Source: Trueperaceae bacterium
Lineage (GTDB): Bacteria > Deinococcota > Deinococci > Deinococcales > Trueperaceae
Assembly (NCBI GenBank): GCA_019454765.1
Contig: JACFNR010000006.1
Location: forward strand, 15,771-49,810
Direction: 5' to 3'
DNA length: 34,040 nt
The notes beneath the pieces are model-generated. The model made no database searches and was not told the origin of the DNA. It saw nothing but the letters and a program-made list of their open reading frames with translations. A program made the position numbers and the translations under genes. Within the stretch, counting starts at the first letter, position 1; each line of letters begins with the position of its first letter. Shown piece by piece: positions 22,034 through 31,829 of this stretch.

Positions 22034-23326
22034 ATGACACACTCACGACGACCACGGCCTCAGGCCGCTCCAACCGCAGAGCCGGCGCGCGCCGACGCGG
22101 GCGCGCCCTTCCGCTTCGAGATCACCGGCGAGCTCGGCCCCGCCCGCGTGGGTCGCCTGACGACCGCGCACGGCACGGTGGCCACCCCGGCGTTCGTGGC
22201 CGTCGGCACGCAGGCGAGCGTCAAGAGCCTGAGCCCCGACGCCGTGGCGGCGGCCGGCACGCAGCTCCTCTTCGCCAACACCTACCACCTCTACCTGCGG
22301 CCGGGTGCGGACCTGGTGGCGGCGCACGGTGGCCTGCACAGGTTCATGCGTTGGGACGGCCCCATCCTGACCGACTCCGGCGGCTTCCAGGTCTTCTCGC
22401 TGGGCGCCGGGGTGGAGCACGGCGTCGGCAAGATCGGCAGCATCTTCCCTGGCGAGGACGGGCGCGGCGCGAAGCGGCGCCTCAGCCCGGGCAGCGGTCT
22501 CGTCAAGGTCGACGAGGACGGCGCCTGGTTCAAGAGCCACGTCGACGGGTCGCGCCACCGCTTCGACCCGGAGAGATCGATAGCGGTCCAGCGCATGCTC
22601 GGCGCCGACATCGTCCTGGCGTTCGACGAGTGCACCAGCCCCCTGCACGACGAGGCGTACACGCGCGCGTCGATGGCGCGCACGCACAGGTGGGCGCGGC
22701 GCAGCCTGGCGGCCTTCCGGGACGGGAAGGCGCTGCACGGGTACGACCAGGCCATCTACGGCATCGTGCAGGGCGGCGCCTTCCGGGACCAGCGCGAGGA
22801 GAGCGCCGCCGAGATCGGGGCGATGGGGTTCGACGGCGTGGCGGTGGGCGGCAACCTAGGCGCCACGCGCGCCGACATGTACGCCGTGCTCGACTGGACC
22901 CTGCCGCTCCTGCCTGCGGGCCTGCCGCGGCACCTGCTAGGCATCGGCGACGTGCCGAGCATCTTCGAGGCGGTGGCGCGCGGCATCGACACCTTCGACT
23001 GCGTCATGCCGACCCGCAACGCCCGCACCGGCACGCTGCTCGTGCGACCCGAGGCGGGCGGGAGCGGCGGCAGCCGCCTCAACATCCTGAACGCGCGCTT
23101 CCGGGAGGACCTCGGTCCCATCGAGCAAGGCTGCGACTGCTACGCCTGCCGCACGTTCACGCGCGCCTACGTCAGGCACCTCTTCAAGGCGGGCGAGGCG
23201 CTCGGACCGCAACTCGCCACCGTCCACAACCTGCGCTTCATGGCGCGGCTCATGGCCGACATCAGGGCGGCGTTGATGGACGGGACGTTCCAGGCGCTGC
23301 GGCGTCGGCTCGCGCCGCCAGGTTAG
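22034..23326 (+). CDS. tgt: Queuine/preQ1 tRNA-guanine transglycosylase
   Basis: Tgt swaps guanine-34 of GUN-anticodon tRNAs (including the tRNA-Asn encoded here) for the queuosine precursor. The 430-residue product is slightly longer than usual because of a polar 25-residue N-terminus before FRFEITGELGPARVG. Signature parts: GTQASVKSLSPD, ADIVLAFDECTSP, the substrate loop DSGGFQVFSLG (general acid Asp), the nucleophile region RGIDTFDCVMPTRNARTG, and the zinc site CDCYACRTFTRAYVRHL. The ATG at 22034 lacks a good ribosome-binding site. Its TAG overlaps the stop of the convergent secreted-protein gene. Confidence 0.96.
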   Translation: MTHSRRPRPQAAPTAEPARADAGAPFRFEITGELGPARVGRLTTAHGTVATPAFVAVGTQASVKSLSPDAVAAAGTQLLFANTYHLYLRPGADLVAAHGGLHRFMRWDGPILTDSGGFQVFSLGAGVEHGVGKIGSIFPGEDGRGAKRRLSPGSGLVKVDEDGAWFKSHVDGSRHRFDPERSIAVQRMLGADIVLAFDECTSPLHDEAYTRASMARTHRWARRSLAAFRDGKALHGYDQAIYGIVQGGAFRDQREESAAEIGAMGFDGVAVGGNLGATRADMYAVLDWTLPLLPAGLPRHLLGIGDVPSIFEAVARGIDTFDCVMPTRNARTGTLLVRPEAGGSGGSRLNILNARFREDLGPIEQGCDCYACRTFTRAYVRHLFKAGEALGPQLATVHNLRFMARLMADIRAALMDGTFQALRRRLAPPG

Positions 23327-23901
23327 AAGGTCTTCTCGATCAGGTCGATGGTGGTCCCGTCTTGCATCACGAAGCGGACGATGCCCACCGTCGGCACGAA
23401 GTAGATGTCGAGCAGCGTCTGTCCGCCGTTGCTCGTGAGCGTGGTCTGGCGGATGAGGAGCGCGTTGAAGCGCCCCGCGCTCGTCGCCACGCCCCGCAGG
23501 CCCACCACCTCGGAGTCGAGCGTGAGGCTGAAGCCCGGCAGCTGCGTCGTGCTGGTCCACTTGGCGCCAGGCGTGAGCGGCTCCGGCGGGTAGACGACGA
23601 TGGGTGGGTCGTACGGGAAGAGCTGACCGCCCGAGGCCGAGCCGTAGCTGAGGACGCCGGCCTCCCCGTAATCGAGGTAATCCTCCGAGACGGGCAGGCC
23701 GCCAAGGTAATGCGTGAGGACCATCACCTCGCGCCCCTGCAACTCCCGCGGGCCCGAGAGCGTCTGCGTCTCGCCCGACGAGTACGTCCAGCTGTAGCCG
23801 GTCTCCGCGGGGTAGTAGCCCTGCGCGGCCGCCCACCCGGCCACCAGCACGACCAGCAGGGCGCGCAGGGCGCGCAAGGCGAGGCGGGTGGCTCGCCTCA
23901 C
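23323..23901 (-). CDS. Secreted protein of unknown function
   Basis: A 192-residue protein with a clear signal peptide: a basic start, LRALLVVLVAGW, and cleavage expected after WAAA near residue 26. The mature part is beta-rich, Tyr/Gly/Ser-rich and Cys-free. It includes YYPAETGYSWTYSSGET, PGAKWTSTTQLPG and VPTVGIVRFVMQDG, which recall lipoprotein-like beta-sandwich proteins often found as 'hypothetical exported' in Deinococcota. I cannot name a family. Its GTG overlaps the proC stop (GTGA), so the two are coupled, and its last codons overlap the tgt stop on the other strand by 3 bases. Confidence 0.75.
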   Translation of the reverse strand: MRRATRLALRALRALLVVLVAGWAAAQGYYPAETGYSWTYSSGETQTLSGPRELQGREVMVLTHYLGGLPVSEDYLDYGEAGVLSYGSASGGQLFPYDPPIVVYPPEPLTPGAKWTSTTQLPGFSLTLDSEVVGLRGVATSAGRFNALLIRQTTLTSNGGQTLLDIYFVPTVGIVRFVMQDGTTIDLIEKTF

Positions 23902-24716
23902 CTGCCGTCCTCGCGGCTCAGCTCCCCGGCGCGCCGCGTGGCCTCCTCGATGGCGTCGATGAGCGCGAAGCGGAGTCGGTGCCGCTCGAGGGTGCGCACG
24001 CCGGCGATGGCCGTGCCGCCCGCGGAGGAGACCTCGTCCTTCAGCTCGCTCGCGTAACGCGTCTCGAGCAGGCGGGCGGAGGCGAGCAGGACCTGGCGCG
24101 CCACGTCGCGCGCCATGCTGCGGTCGAGGCCCACGCGCACGCCGCCGTCGGCCAGCGCCTCGGCCATGACGGCAACGTAGGCCGGGCCGGAGGCGGCCAT
24201 GCCCGTGAAGGCGTCGAACAGCTCCTCGCGCAGCTCGTAGACGCTGCCGACGGCGCCGAACAGGCGGCGCGCCAGCGCCACGTCGTCCGCCGTCGCCTCG
24301 GGCAGCCAGGTGAGCGAGGTGGCCCCGACGCCCAGTCCCGACCCGAGGTTGGGCATGGCCCGGATCACGCGCCGCGAGCCCACGCGCCTGGCGATGCTCT
24401 CGGCCGTGACGCCGGCCATGAGGCTGATGAAGGCGGCGTGGCGCTGCGCGATGGTGGGCGCCACCTGGGCGAACGACTGCGGCTTCACCGCCAGCAGCAC
24501 GTACTCGGCGTCGTGGAGGCCGGCGTCGTCGACGCCGGGCACGCCGTGGCGCTCCGTCAGCTCCGCGAGCCGCCGGGGGTTGGGGTGGAAGATGGCGACC
24601 TCGTCCTTGGTTATCACGCCGGCGCCGAGGGCGCCCTGCAGGACGGCTCCGCCCATGCGGCCGGCGCCCACGATCACGAGGCGGGGGCCCGCGGGCGGTT
24701 GGGAACTCGCGTTCAT
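23898..24716 (-). CDS. proC: Pyrroline-5-carboxylate reductase
   Basis: ProC makes proline from pyrroline-5-carboxylate with NAD(P)H in the cytoplasm. The 272-residue product has the Rossmann start RLVIVGAGRMGGAVLQGAL, LLAVKPQSFAQV, RAMPNLGSGLGVG, GMAASGPAYVAVMAEALADG, and a C-terminal dimer helix with SSAGGTAIAGVRTLE, the family signature. I chose the ATG at 24716 because TACAAT sits 6 bases upstream; an earlier in-frame start would add 15 unconserved residues. It lies downstream of the VanZ-like gene, whose last codons contain this promoter. Confidence 0.95.
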   Translation of the reverse strand: MNASSQPPAGPRLVIVGAGRMGGAVLQGALGAGVITKDEVAIFHPNPRRLAELTERHGVPGVDDAGLHDAEYVLLAVKPQSFAQVAPTIAQRHAAFISLMAGVTAESIARRVGSRRVIRAMPNLGSGLGVGATSLTWLPEATADDVALARRLFGAVGSVYELREELFDAFTGMAASGPAYVAVMAEALADGGVRVGLDRSMARDVARQVLLASARLLETRYASELKDEVSSAGGTAIAGVRTLERHRLRFALIDAIEEATRRAGELSREDGR

Positions 24717-24720
24717 GCCG

Positions 24721-25143
24721 TCATTGTAATGACCTGCGGTAGCGCCTGCGAGCCAGGCCATCGACGCAGAAGGCGCCGATGGCGCCGCCCACGGTGTCGG
24801 CCAGCACGTCCAGCAGCTCGGGGGCGCGCTCGGGCACGAACCACTGGTGGATCTCGTCGCTGACGCCGTAGCCGAGCGCGATGCCGACGCCGAGCAGTGG
24901 CTTGCCGCTGGCGAGCGTCACGAGGGCGCCGAGGAGGCCGAAGGCGCCGGCGTGCACGACCTTGTCGCTACCCGGAGGCAGGTTGGCGAGGAAGGCGCCC
25001 GCCGTGGACGAGCTCGACTCGGCGAAGAGGAACGCCGCCCACGCGACGGCCGCCGTCCACCCGACCGCGACCAGCCAGGTCGGGCGGCGGCGCCACGGAC
25101 GCTCGCCGGCGGGGCCTCGGTGGGCGGTCGGGGGGGCAGCCAT
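24721..25143 (-). CDS. VanZ-like membrane protein
   Basis: A 140-residue membrane protein with about four helices: LVAVGWTAAVAWAAFLFA, VVHAGAFGLLGALVTLA, LLGVGIALGYGVSDEIHQWF and VLADTVGGAIGAFCV. The block SDEIHQWFVPERAPELLDVL is diagnostic of VanZ-like proteins. VanZ gives low teicoplanin resistance, but most relatives are uncharacterised envelope proteins. The ATG shares one base with the stop of the epimerase gene (TGATG), and the proC promoter is embedded in the 3' end. Confidence 0.88.
   Translation of the reverse strand: MAAPPTAHRGPAGERPWRRRPTWLVAVGWTAAVAWAAFLFAESSSSTAGAFLANLPPGSDKVVHAGAFGLLGALVTLASGKPLLGVGIALGYGVSDEIHQWFVPERAPELLDVLADTVGGAIGAFCVDGLARRRYRRSLQ
24723..24728 (-). promoter_or_regulatory. 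Leaderless-type -10 box TACAAT for proC
   Basis: TACAAT lies in the last codons and stop of the VanZ-like gene, followed by 6 bases and the proC ATG. It is among the closest matches to the sigma-70 consensus in the window. Confidence 0.65.
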
Positions 25144-25643
25144 CAGCCGCGCGGGTGCTCGACGAGCTCGACGAGGACGCCGCCGCCGAAGCGCGGGTGG
25201 AGGAACGCCACCCGGGTGCCGTGGACGCCGGGTCGTGGGGTGGTGTCGACGAACTCGGCGCCGTCACGCTGCAGCCGGGCGATCTCCGCGTCCAGGTCGT
25301 TGACGCGGAACGCCAGGTGATGGAGGCCGGGCCCGCGCCGCGCGAGGAAGCGCGCCACCGGGCTGTCGTCGTGAGTGGGTGCGAGGAGCTCTAGCAGCAC
25401 GTCGCCGGCGCGCAGGGTGCGCACGATCACCTTCTGGCCGGCCACCGGCTCGTCGGCGCCGGCGGGAGCGAGCCCCAGCAGCAGGAACGGGGCCGCGCCG
25501 GCGTCCAGGCGCGGGACCGCCACGCCCACGTGGTCGAGGCTCGCGCCGGGCAGCTGCGGGTGCACCGCGCCCGGCCTTACGAGGCTCGCGTCGACGCCGG
25601 GGGGGTCGACGGCGGCGGGTTCGAAGAGGTCGTGGTCGGACAC
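25143..25643 (-). CDS. mce: Methylmalonyl-CoA epimerase-like VOC protein
   Basis: A 166-residue protein of the vicinal-oxygen-chelate family that most resembles methylmalonyl-CoA epimerase, which interconverts the 2R and 2S forms in propionate metabolism. After a variable 37-residue N-terminus it has LDHVGVAVPRLDAG (metal His), DVLLELLAPT, SPVARFLARRGPGLHHLAFR (second metal His), and GTRVAFLHPRFGGGVLVELV (metal Glu). The GTG at 25643 has no ribosome-binding site but follows TATGCT by 6 bases. It leads a tight chain with the VanZ-like gene, proC and the secreted-protein gene. No mutase gene is nearby, so a glyoxalase role is not excluded. Confidence 0.85.
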   Translation of the reverse strand: MSDHDLFEPAAVDPPGVDASLVRPGAVHPQLPGASLDHVGVAVPRLDAGAAPFLLLGLAPAGADEPVAGQKVIVRTLRAGDVLLELLAPTHDDSPVARFLARRGPGLHHLAFRVNDLDAEIARLQRDGAEFVDTTPRPGVHGTRVAFLHPRFGGGVLVELVEHPRG

Positions 25644-25649
25644 CCCGCC

Positions 25650-25655
25650 AGCATA
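25650..25655 (-). promoter_or_regulatory. Leaderless-type -10 box TATGCT for the epimerase gene
   Basis: TATGCT, 6 bases, GTG at 25643 on the minus strand. Confidence 0.6.
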
Positions 25656-25768
25656 ACGGCGCGCCGCCCGGCCGCCGTGACGGGGCGCGGGCGAGGCGGC
25701 GCTCCGCGCGGGCTTCGCGGGCGTGGTGCGTCCGAGGGCCTCGGGCCGGCGCCGCCGGTCCGAGGGCC

Positions 25769-26782
<1,014 letters not shown>

Positions 26783-26788
26783 GCTGCG

Positions 26789-26794
26789 ACTATA
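26789..26794 (-). promoter_or_regulatory. Leaderless-type -10 box TATAGT for the asparaginase gene
   Basis: TATAGT, 6 bases, GTG at 26782 on the minus strand, in the 55-base gap after the arginine operon. Confidence 0.65.
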
Positions 26795-26837
26795 CCGGCG
26801 GCTGGAGGCGCGCCGCGCACGCCCCCGGCCGCGCGCG

Positions 26838-27434
26838 TCACGGTATCCCGGGCGGCACCTGTGCCGGCGGCGGCTCCGGCAGGTTGTGCGGCATGGGGAC
26901 GCCGTCGAGCCGCTTGACGACGCCGTTCTCGTTGCAGCCGACGTAGAAGGGGCACCGCAGGCACTCGGACCACACCCGCGGGTGTAGGTCGCGCGTCTTG
27001 TCGATCAGCTCGAAGCCGCACCGCTCGAAGAACTCCACCTCGTACGTCCAGGCGAACAGCACGGGGATGCCCACGCGGCGCGCCTCGGCCTCGCAGGCGG
27101 CCACCAGCGCCCTGCCGACGCCGCGCGCGCGCACGTCGGGCGCCACGGCCAGACCCCTGACCTCGGCGATGTCGCCCCACAGGATGTGCATGGCGCCGTT
27201 GCCGGCGAAGCGGGGGCCGGAGCCGTCGTCGACCTCGGCCACGAAGAAGTCGCGCAGGTTCTCGAAGATGTTCTGCATCGGCCTGACGAGCATGCGGCCC
27301 TGCGCGGCCCAGTAACCGATGTTCTCGAATATAAGGGGCACGTCCTCGGCGCGGGCGTGCCTGACGCTCACCTGCTGGGCGGGAGCGTCGGCGGCGGCCC
27401 GCGTCACGGCGCGGACGCGCGGTTGGTCGCTCAC
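26838..27434 (-). CDS. GNAT acetyltransferase, probable short N-acetylglutamate synthase
   Basis: A 198-residue GNAT protein. The acetyl-CoA loop is visible as VRGLAVAPDVRARGVGRALV. The C-terminal part has VEFFERCGFELIDKTRDLHP, then RVWSECLRCPFYVGCNENGV, a Cys-rich block (CxxCP...C) typical of the short, kinase-free N-acetylglutamate synthases linked to arginine genes. It would make N-acetylglutamate, the first intermediate of arginine synthesis. Its GTG overlaps the argH stop (GTGA), which strongly supports the arginine role. The N-terminal 20 residues and Pro-rich tail are not conserved features I recognise. Confidence 0.82.
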   Translation of the reverse strand: MSDQPRVRAVTRAAADAPAQQVSVRHARAEDVPLIFENIGYWAAQGRMLVRPMQNIFENLRDFFVAEVDDGSGPRFAGNGAMHILWGDIAEVRGLAVAPDVRARGVGRALVAACEAEARRVGIPVLFAWTYEVEFFERCGFELIDKTRDLHPRVWSECLRCPFYVGCNENGVVKRLDGVPMPHNLPEPPPAQVPPGIP

Positions 27435-28867
27435 GGTTCCTCCCGGGTGGCGGCCGGCGCCATGGGGGCCGTGGCGGCGAGGTCCGCGGCGGCGGCCGCA
27501 ATCTGCTCGAGAACGCGCTCCCTTGCCGTGCCGCCATACGAGCGCCTGGCGTCGACCACGGCGTCAAGCTCGAGGGCCTCGTAGACGTCGGGCCCGATGG
27601 CCGCGGCGACGGCCTGCAGGTCGCCCAGGGGCAGCTCCTCGAGCGCGACGCCCCGTTCGACCGCCACGCCCACGAGCCGCCCCACGACGTGGTGTGCCTC
27701 CCGGAACGGGAGGCCGCGGCGCACGAGGTAGTCGGCGAGGTCGGTGGCGTTCGAGTAGCCGCGGCCGGCCGCTGCGCGCATGCGGGCGCCGTTGACGGTC
27801 ATGCGAGGCAACATGCCGAGGTAGAGCCGCACGCAGTCGCGCGCGGTCGCCAACGCGTCGAACAGCCCCTCCTTGTCCTCCTGCATGTCCTTGTTGTAGG
27901 CGAGGGGCAGCCCCTTCATGACCGTGAGCAGGCCGACGAGGGACCCGTAGACGCGCCCCGTCTTGCCGCGCACCAGCTCGCACACGTCGGGGTTCTTCTT
28001 CTGCGGCATGATCGAGCTGCCGGTGGTGTAGGCGTCGCTCAGTGTCACGAAGCCGAACTCCGCCGACGACCACAGGATGAGTTCCTCGCTGAGGCGCGAC
28101 AGGTGCATCATCAGTATGGCCAGCGCCGACAGGGTCTCGAGCATGTAGTCGCGGTCGGAGACGGCGTCGAGCGAGTTGGCGGCCACGGCGCCGAAGTCGA
28201 GCAGGTCGGCGGTGAGGTGACGGTCGATGTCGAAGGTCGTGCCGGCGAGGGCGCCGGCGCCAAGGGGGGAGACGTCGGCGCGCGCCAGCGCGTCCTCGAG
28301 GCGGCCCTGGTCGCGCCGGAACATCTCGTGGTACGCGAGCAGGTGATGGGAGAAGCGGACCGGCTGCGCGACCTGCAGGTGGGTGTAGCCCGGCATGATC
28401 ACGTCCACGTGCTCGTGCGCCAACGCCACGAGGACGCGGCGCAGCTCGACCACGAGGTCGCGCAGTTCCGACCCGCGGCGCCTCAGGTAGAGGCGCGCGT
28501 CGGTGGTCACCTGGTCGTTGCGGCTGCGGGCCGTGTGGAGCTTGCCGCCGGCGGGGCCTATCCGTTCGGTGAGGAGCGACTCCAGGTTCATGTGGACGTC
28601 CTCGAGGTCCTCGCGCCACGTGATGGCGCCTGCCCGCACGTCGGTGAGGAGCCGCTCGAGCCCGGCGACGATGGCGTCGCCCTCCTCGGCGGTGACTATG
28701 CCCCTGCGCGCGAGCATCCGCACGTGCGCCAGTGAGCCGAGCAGGTCCTCCTCCGCCATGGCGGCGTCCACGCCGATCGAGGCGTTCACGCGCTGAACCA
28801 GTGCGTCAGTGGGCTCGGTGAACCGGCCGCCCCACATGCGCGCGTCCTTGGCGGCCTTGTCCTTCAC
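27431..28867 (-). CDS. argH: Argininosuccinate lyase
   Basis: Splits argininosuccinate into arginine and fumarate. The 478-residue product has [13 protein letters not shown] near the start, [50 protein letters not shown], and the fumarase/aspartase signature [20 protein letters not shown] with the catalytic Ser loop. The GTG at 28867 was chosen because it overlaps the preceding TGA (GTGA) and gives the VKDK...MWGGRF start expected in relatives. An ATG at 28837 with AAGGA 7 bases upstream is the alternative, 10 residues shorter. Second-to-last in the arginine operon. Confidence 0.95.
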   Translation of the reverse strand: MKDKAAKDARMWGGRFTEPTDALVQRVNASIGVDAAMAEEDLLGSLAHVRMLARRGIVTAEEGDAIVAGLERLLTDVRAGAITWREDLEDVHMNLESLLTERIGPAGGKLHTARSRNDQVTTDARLYLRRRGSELRDLVVELRRVLVALAHEHVDVIMPGYTHLQVAQPVRFSHHLLAYHEMFRRDQGRLEDALARADVSPLGAGALAGTTFDIDRHLTADLLDFGAVAANSLDAVSDRDYMLETLSALAILMMHLSRLSEELILWSSAEFGFVTLSDAYTTGSSIMPQKKNPDVCELVRGKTGRVYGSLVGLLTVMKGLPLAYNKDMQEDKEGLFDALATARDCVRLYLGMLPRMTVNGARMRAAAGRGYSNATDLADYLVRRGLPFREAHHVVGRLVGVAVERGVALEELPLGDLQAVAAAIGPDVYEALELDAVVDARRSYGGTARERVLEQIAAAAADLAATAPMAPAATREEP

Positions 28868-29346
28868 GGCGTGCCGTTCCGCCGCTGCCAGACGCCGCCC
28901 ACGCGCTTGGACAGCTCGAGGGGGTCGGTGCCGCTCGGTCGGTAGCCGAGGCGGTGGTAGTAGGGGAGGACGGCCGGGTCGGTGAGCGTGAGGGTGAGGC
29001 AGGGGACGTTGGTGCGGATGGCGTCGGCCTCGACCTTCGTCATGAGCCAGCGCCCGTACGCCTGGCCGCGATGCTCCGGGTGGGTGACGATCGGTTCGAC
29101 CCGCCAGCCGTCGCCCTCCTCCTGGTAGCGCAGGGCCGCCACCACGCCGTCGATCTCCTCCTCGACGAGGAGCGCGCCGTTCAGCGCCAGCCAGGCCCGG
29201 AAGTCGGCGGCGCCGAGGCCGAGCCGGGGCCGCGCCACGGCGTAGAGGTCGGCGAGGGCCGCGGCGTCGGCCACGGTGGCCTCGCGGAGCCGGGGCGGGG
29301 CGTAGTCGGACCCCGGCTTCTTGGGTAGGACGGCCGGGCTCGGCAC
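28864..29346 (-). CDS. GNAT family acetyltransferase inside the arginine operon
   Basis: A 160-residue GNAT protein: YAPPRLREATVADAAALADL at the start, VEPIVTHPEHRGQAYGRWL as the acetyl-CoA-binding loop, and VLPYYHRLGYRPSGTDPLEL. It starts (GTG) 10 bases after the argG stop and overlaps argH by 4 bases, so it belongs to the operon. It lacks the Cys-rich tail of the second GNAT downstream and its substrate is unknown. It might acetylate an arginine-pathway amine or ornithine-like compound, but nothing in the sequence proves this. Confidence 0.85.
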   Translation of the reverse strand: MPSPAVLPKKPGSDYAPPRLREATVADAAALADLYAVARPRLGLGAADFRAWLALNGALLVEEEIDGVVAALRYQEEGDGWRVEPIVTHPEHRGQAYGRWLMTKVEADAIRTNVPCLTLTLTDPAVLPYYHRLGYRPSGTDPLELSKRVGGVWQRRNGTP

Positions 29347-29355
29347 GGCGCCCGC

Positions 29356-30585
<1,230 letters not shown>

Positions 30586-30677
30586 GCTGTCTCCTTGACG
30601 GTGGCGGGACCGCGTCGGTGGCGCGGCCCTGATCTGGGGCGTGACCCGAACGGGCAGTGCGCGCGGCGGCCGCGGGC

Positions 30678-30701
30678 GGGCAGCGCGCGTGCACGCTGCC
30701 C
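30678..30701 (-). terminator. Strong stem-loop between the leader frame and argG
   Basis: Minus-strand GGGCAGCG pairs with CGCTGCCC around an 8-nt loop. It has no T-run. If an attenuator works here, this would be the terminator or pausing hairpin. Confidence 0.35.
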
Positions 30702-30723
30702 CCTGGCGGTGGCGCCGACGCGC

Positions 30724-30789
30724 TCAGCTACGTCGGGATCGTAGGTTGTCGTGGTTGCAGAGGTGGTGGTTGCGCGTGCTGGTCGACAT
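30724..30789 (-). CDS. Possible 21-residue Arg-rich leader peptide upstream of argG
   Basis: ATG TCG ACC ... CGA TCC CGA CGT AGC TGA encodes MSTSTRNHHLCNHDNLRSRR plus a final Ser. Four of 21 residues are Arg, three of them in the last five, and CGA/CGT are uncommon codons in this GC-rich DNA. The frame ends 22 bases before a strong stem-loop and about 140 bases before argG. This resembles an attenuation leader, but only a weak GGA ribosome-binding site precedes it. Confidence 0.35.
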   Translation of the reverse strand: MSTSTRNHHLCNHDNLRSRRS

Positions 30790-30907
30790 GGTGATCCGGG
30801 TGGAGCCTTGGGTGCAGCTAAGACCAGCGGATGCTTATGCATGCACGCTGATAATGGTGCAACCATAGCACCCGCTACTGGGGTCGTCAACGCGCGCCCG
30901 CGTCTGC

Positions 30908-31777
30908 TCAGGCGACGGGCCCCGTGAGGCGCGACCTCCTCGGCGCGCGCGGGAGCGCCGAGAGCATGGCCGCCCCCACCACCAACGCGCCCCCGAGCAT
31001 GCCGAGGAGGCCCAGCCGCTCCCCGAACAGCCACGCCGCCAGCGCCGCCGCCACCACCGGCTCGAGCGTGGCCACGAGGACGGCGCGCGACGCCTCCACG
31101 CGCCTCAACCCCGTGTAGTACACGAAGTAGGCCGCGTACGTGGACAGCACGGACATGAGCACGAGGTCGAGCCACACCCGCGCGTCGGCGCTCCTCACGG
31201 CCTCGAACGGCACGAGCGGCACCAACCCCAGCGCGCCGACCGGCAGGACGACGGCGTAGATGGTGGCCGGCCCGTAGCGCCTGAGGATCCACTTGCCGAA
31301 CAGGTAGTAGCTCGAGTAGGACGCACCCGCGACGAGGCCCCAGGTCACGCTCCGCACGCTCACCGTCATCCCCGCCTCGCCCCCCTGCGCCACCAGCGCG
31401 ACCCCCGCCACCGACATGACGACCAGCGCGAGCTTGACGGGCGTGAGGCGCTCGCCGAGGAGGAGCGCCGCCAGCACCGCCACGAAGGCCGGCGCCGAGT
31501 AGAGGAGGATGAACGCCAGGCTGACCCCGCCCGCCTCGATGGCCTGGTTGAGGGCGGTGTAGAAGAGCGTCACCCCGACCAGCGCGAACGCCACGAACGC
31601 CAGCGCGTCGGTGCGCCGCTGCAACCGCAACCGGCCCTCGGCCGCGGCGTGGGCGACGAACAGTGTGCCGCCGATGGCGGCGCGCCAGAACGCGATCTCG
31701 GCGGGACCGACCCCGGCGGCGAGCAGCCGCTTCGAGAACACCCCGAGGAGGGCCCAGAGCACGGCCGCCACCGCCAC
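30908..31777 (-). CDS. EamA/DMT-superfamily membrane exporter
   Basis: A 289-residue protein with ten hydrophobic helices in two EamA repeats: LWALLGVFSKRLLAAGVGPA ... SLAFILLYSAPAFVAVLAAL with LLGERLTPVKLAL, then YFVYYTGLRRVEASRAVLV and LEPVVAAALAAWLFGERLG. Both 'P...A..LGE' ends of the repeats are typical. Such transporters export amino acids or metabolites; the substrate is unknown, though position beside the arginine operon is suggestive. The GTG at 31777 is conservative; homologues usually begin a few residues earlier (GYALV...), so a non-ATG start such as CTG at 31795 is possible. It lies 52 bases after the upstream gene. Confidence 0.85.
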   Translation of the reverse strand: MAVAAVLWALLGVFSKRLLAAGVGPAEIAFWRAAIGGTLFVAHAAAEGRLRLQRRTDALAFVAFALVGVTLFYTALNQAIEAGGVSLAFILLYSAPAFVAVLAALLLGERLTPVKLALVVMSVAGVALVAQGGEAGMTVSVRSVTWGLVAGASYSSYYLFGKWILRRYGPATIYAVVLPVGALGLVPLVPFEAVRSADARVWLDLVLMSVLSTYAAYFVYYTGLRRVEASRAVLVATLEPVVAAALAAWLFGERLGLLGMLGGALVVGAAMLSALPRAPRRSRLTGPVA

Positions 31778-31829
31778 GAGCGCGTAGCCCGTCAGGTGTT
31801 GTCGCCCGCCACCCTCCGCGTGGAGCAGT

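Larger units (their letters stand above)
30586..30907 (-). promoter_or_regulatory. Upstream/leader region of the arginine operon
   Basis: This 322-base gap between argG and the EamA-type gene has no ordinary gene. From its far end on the minus strand it holds an A/T-richer patch with inverted repeat TGCAC-N10-GTGCA (30842-30861), a possible ArgR operator or promoter overlap, a 21-codon leader frame (30724-30789), a GC-rich stem-loop (30678-30701), and the argG ribosome-binding site. Confidence 0.5.

Noticed and set aside
25143-25643. Glyoxalase I instead of methylmalonyl-CoA epimerase
   Set aside because: The RGPGLHHLAFR and GGGVLVELV blocks fit the epimerase better, although without a mutase gene nearby the alternative remains open.
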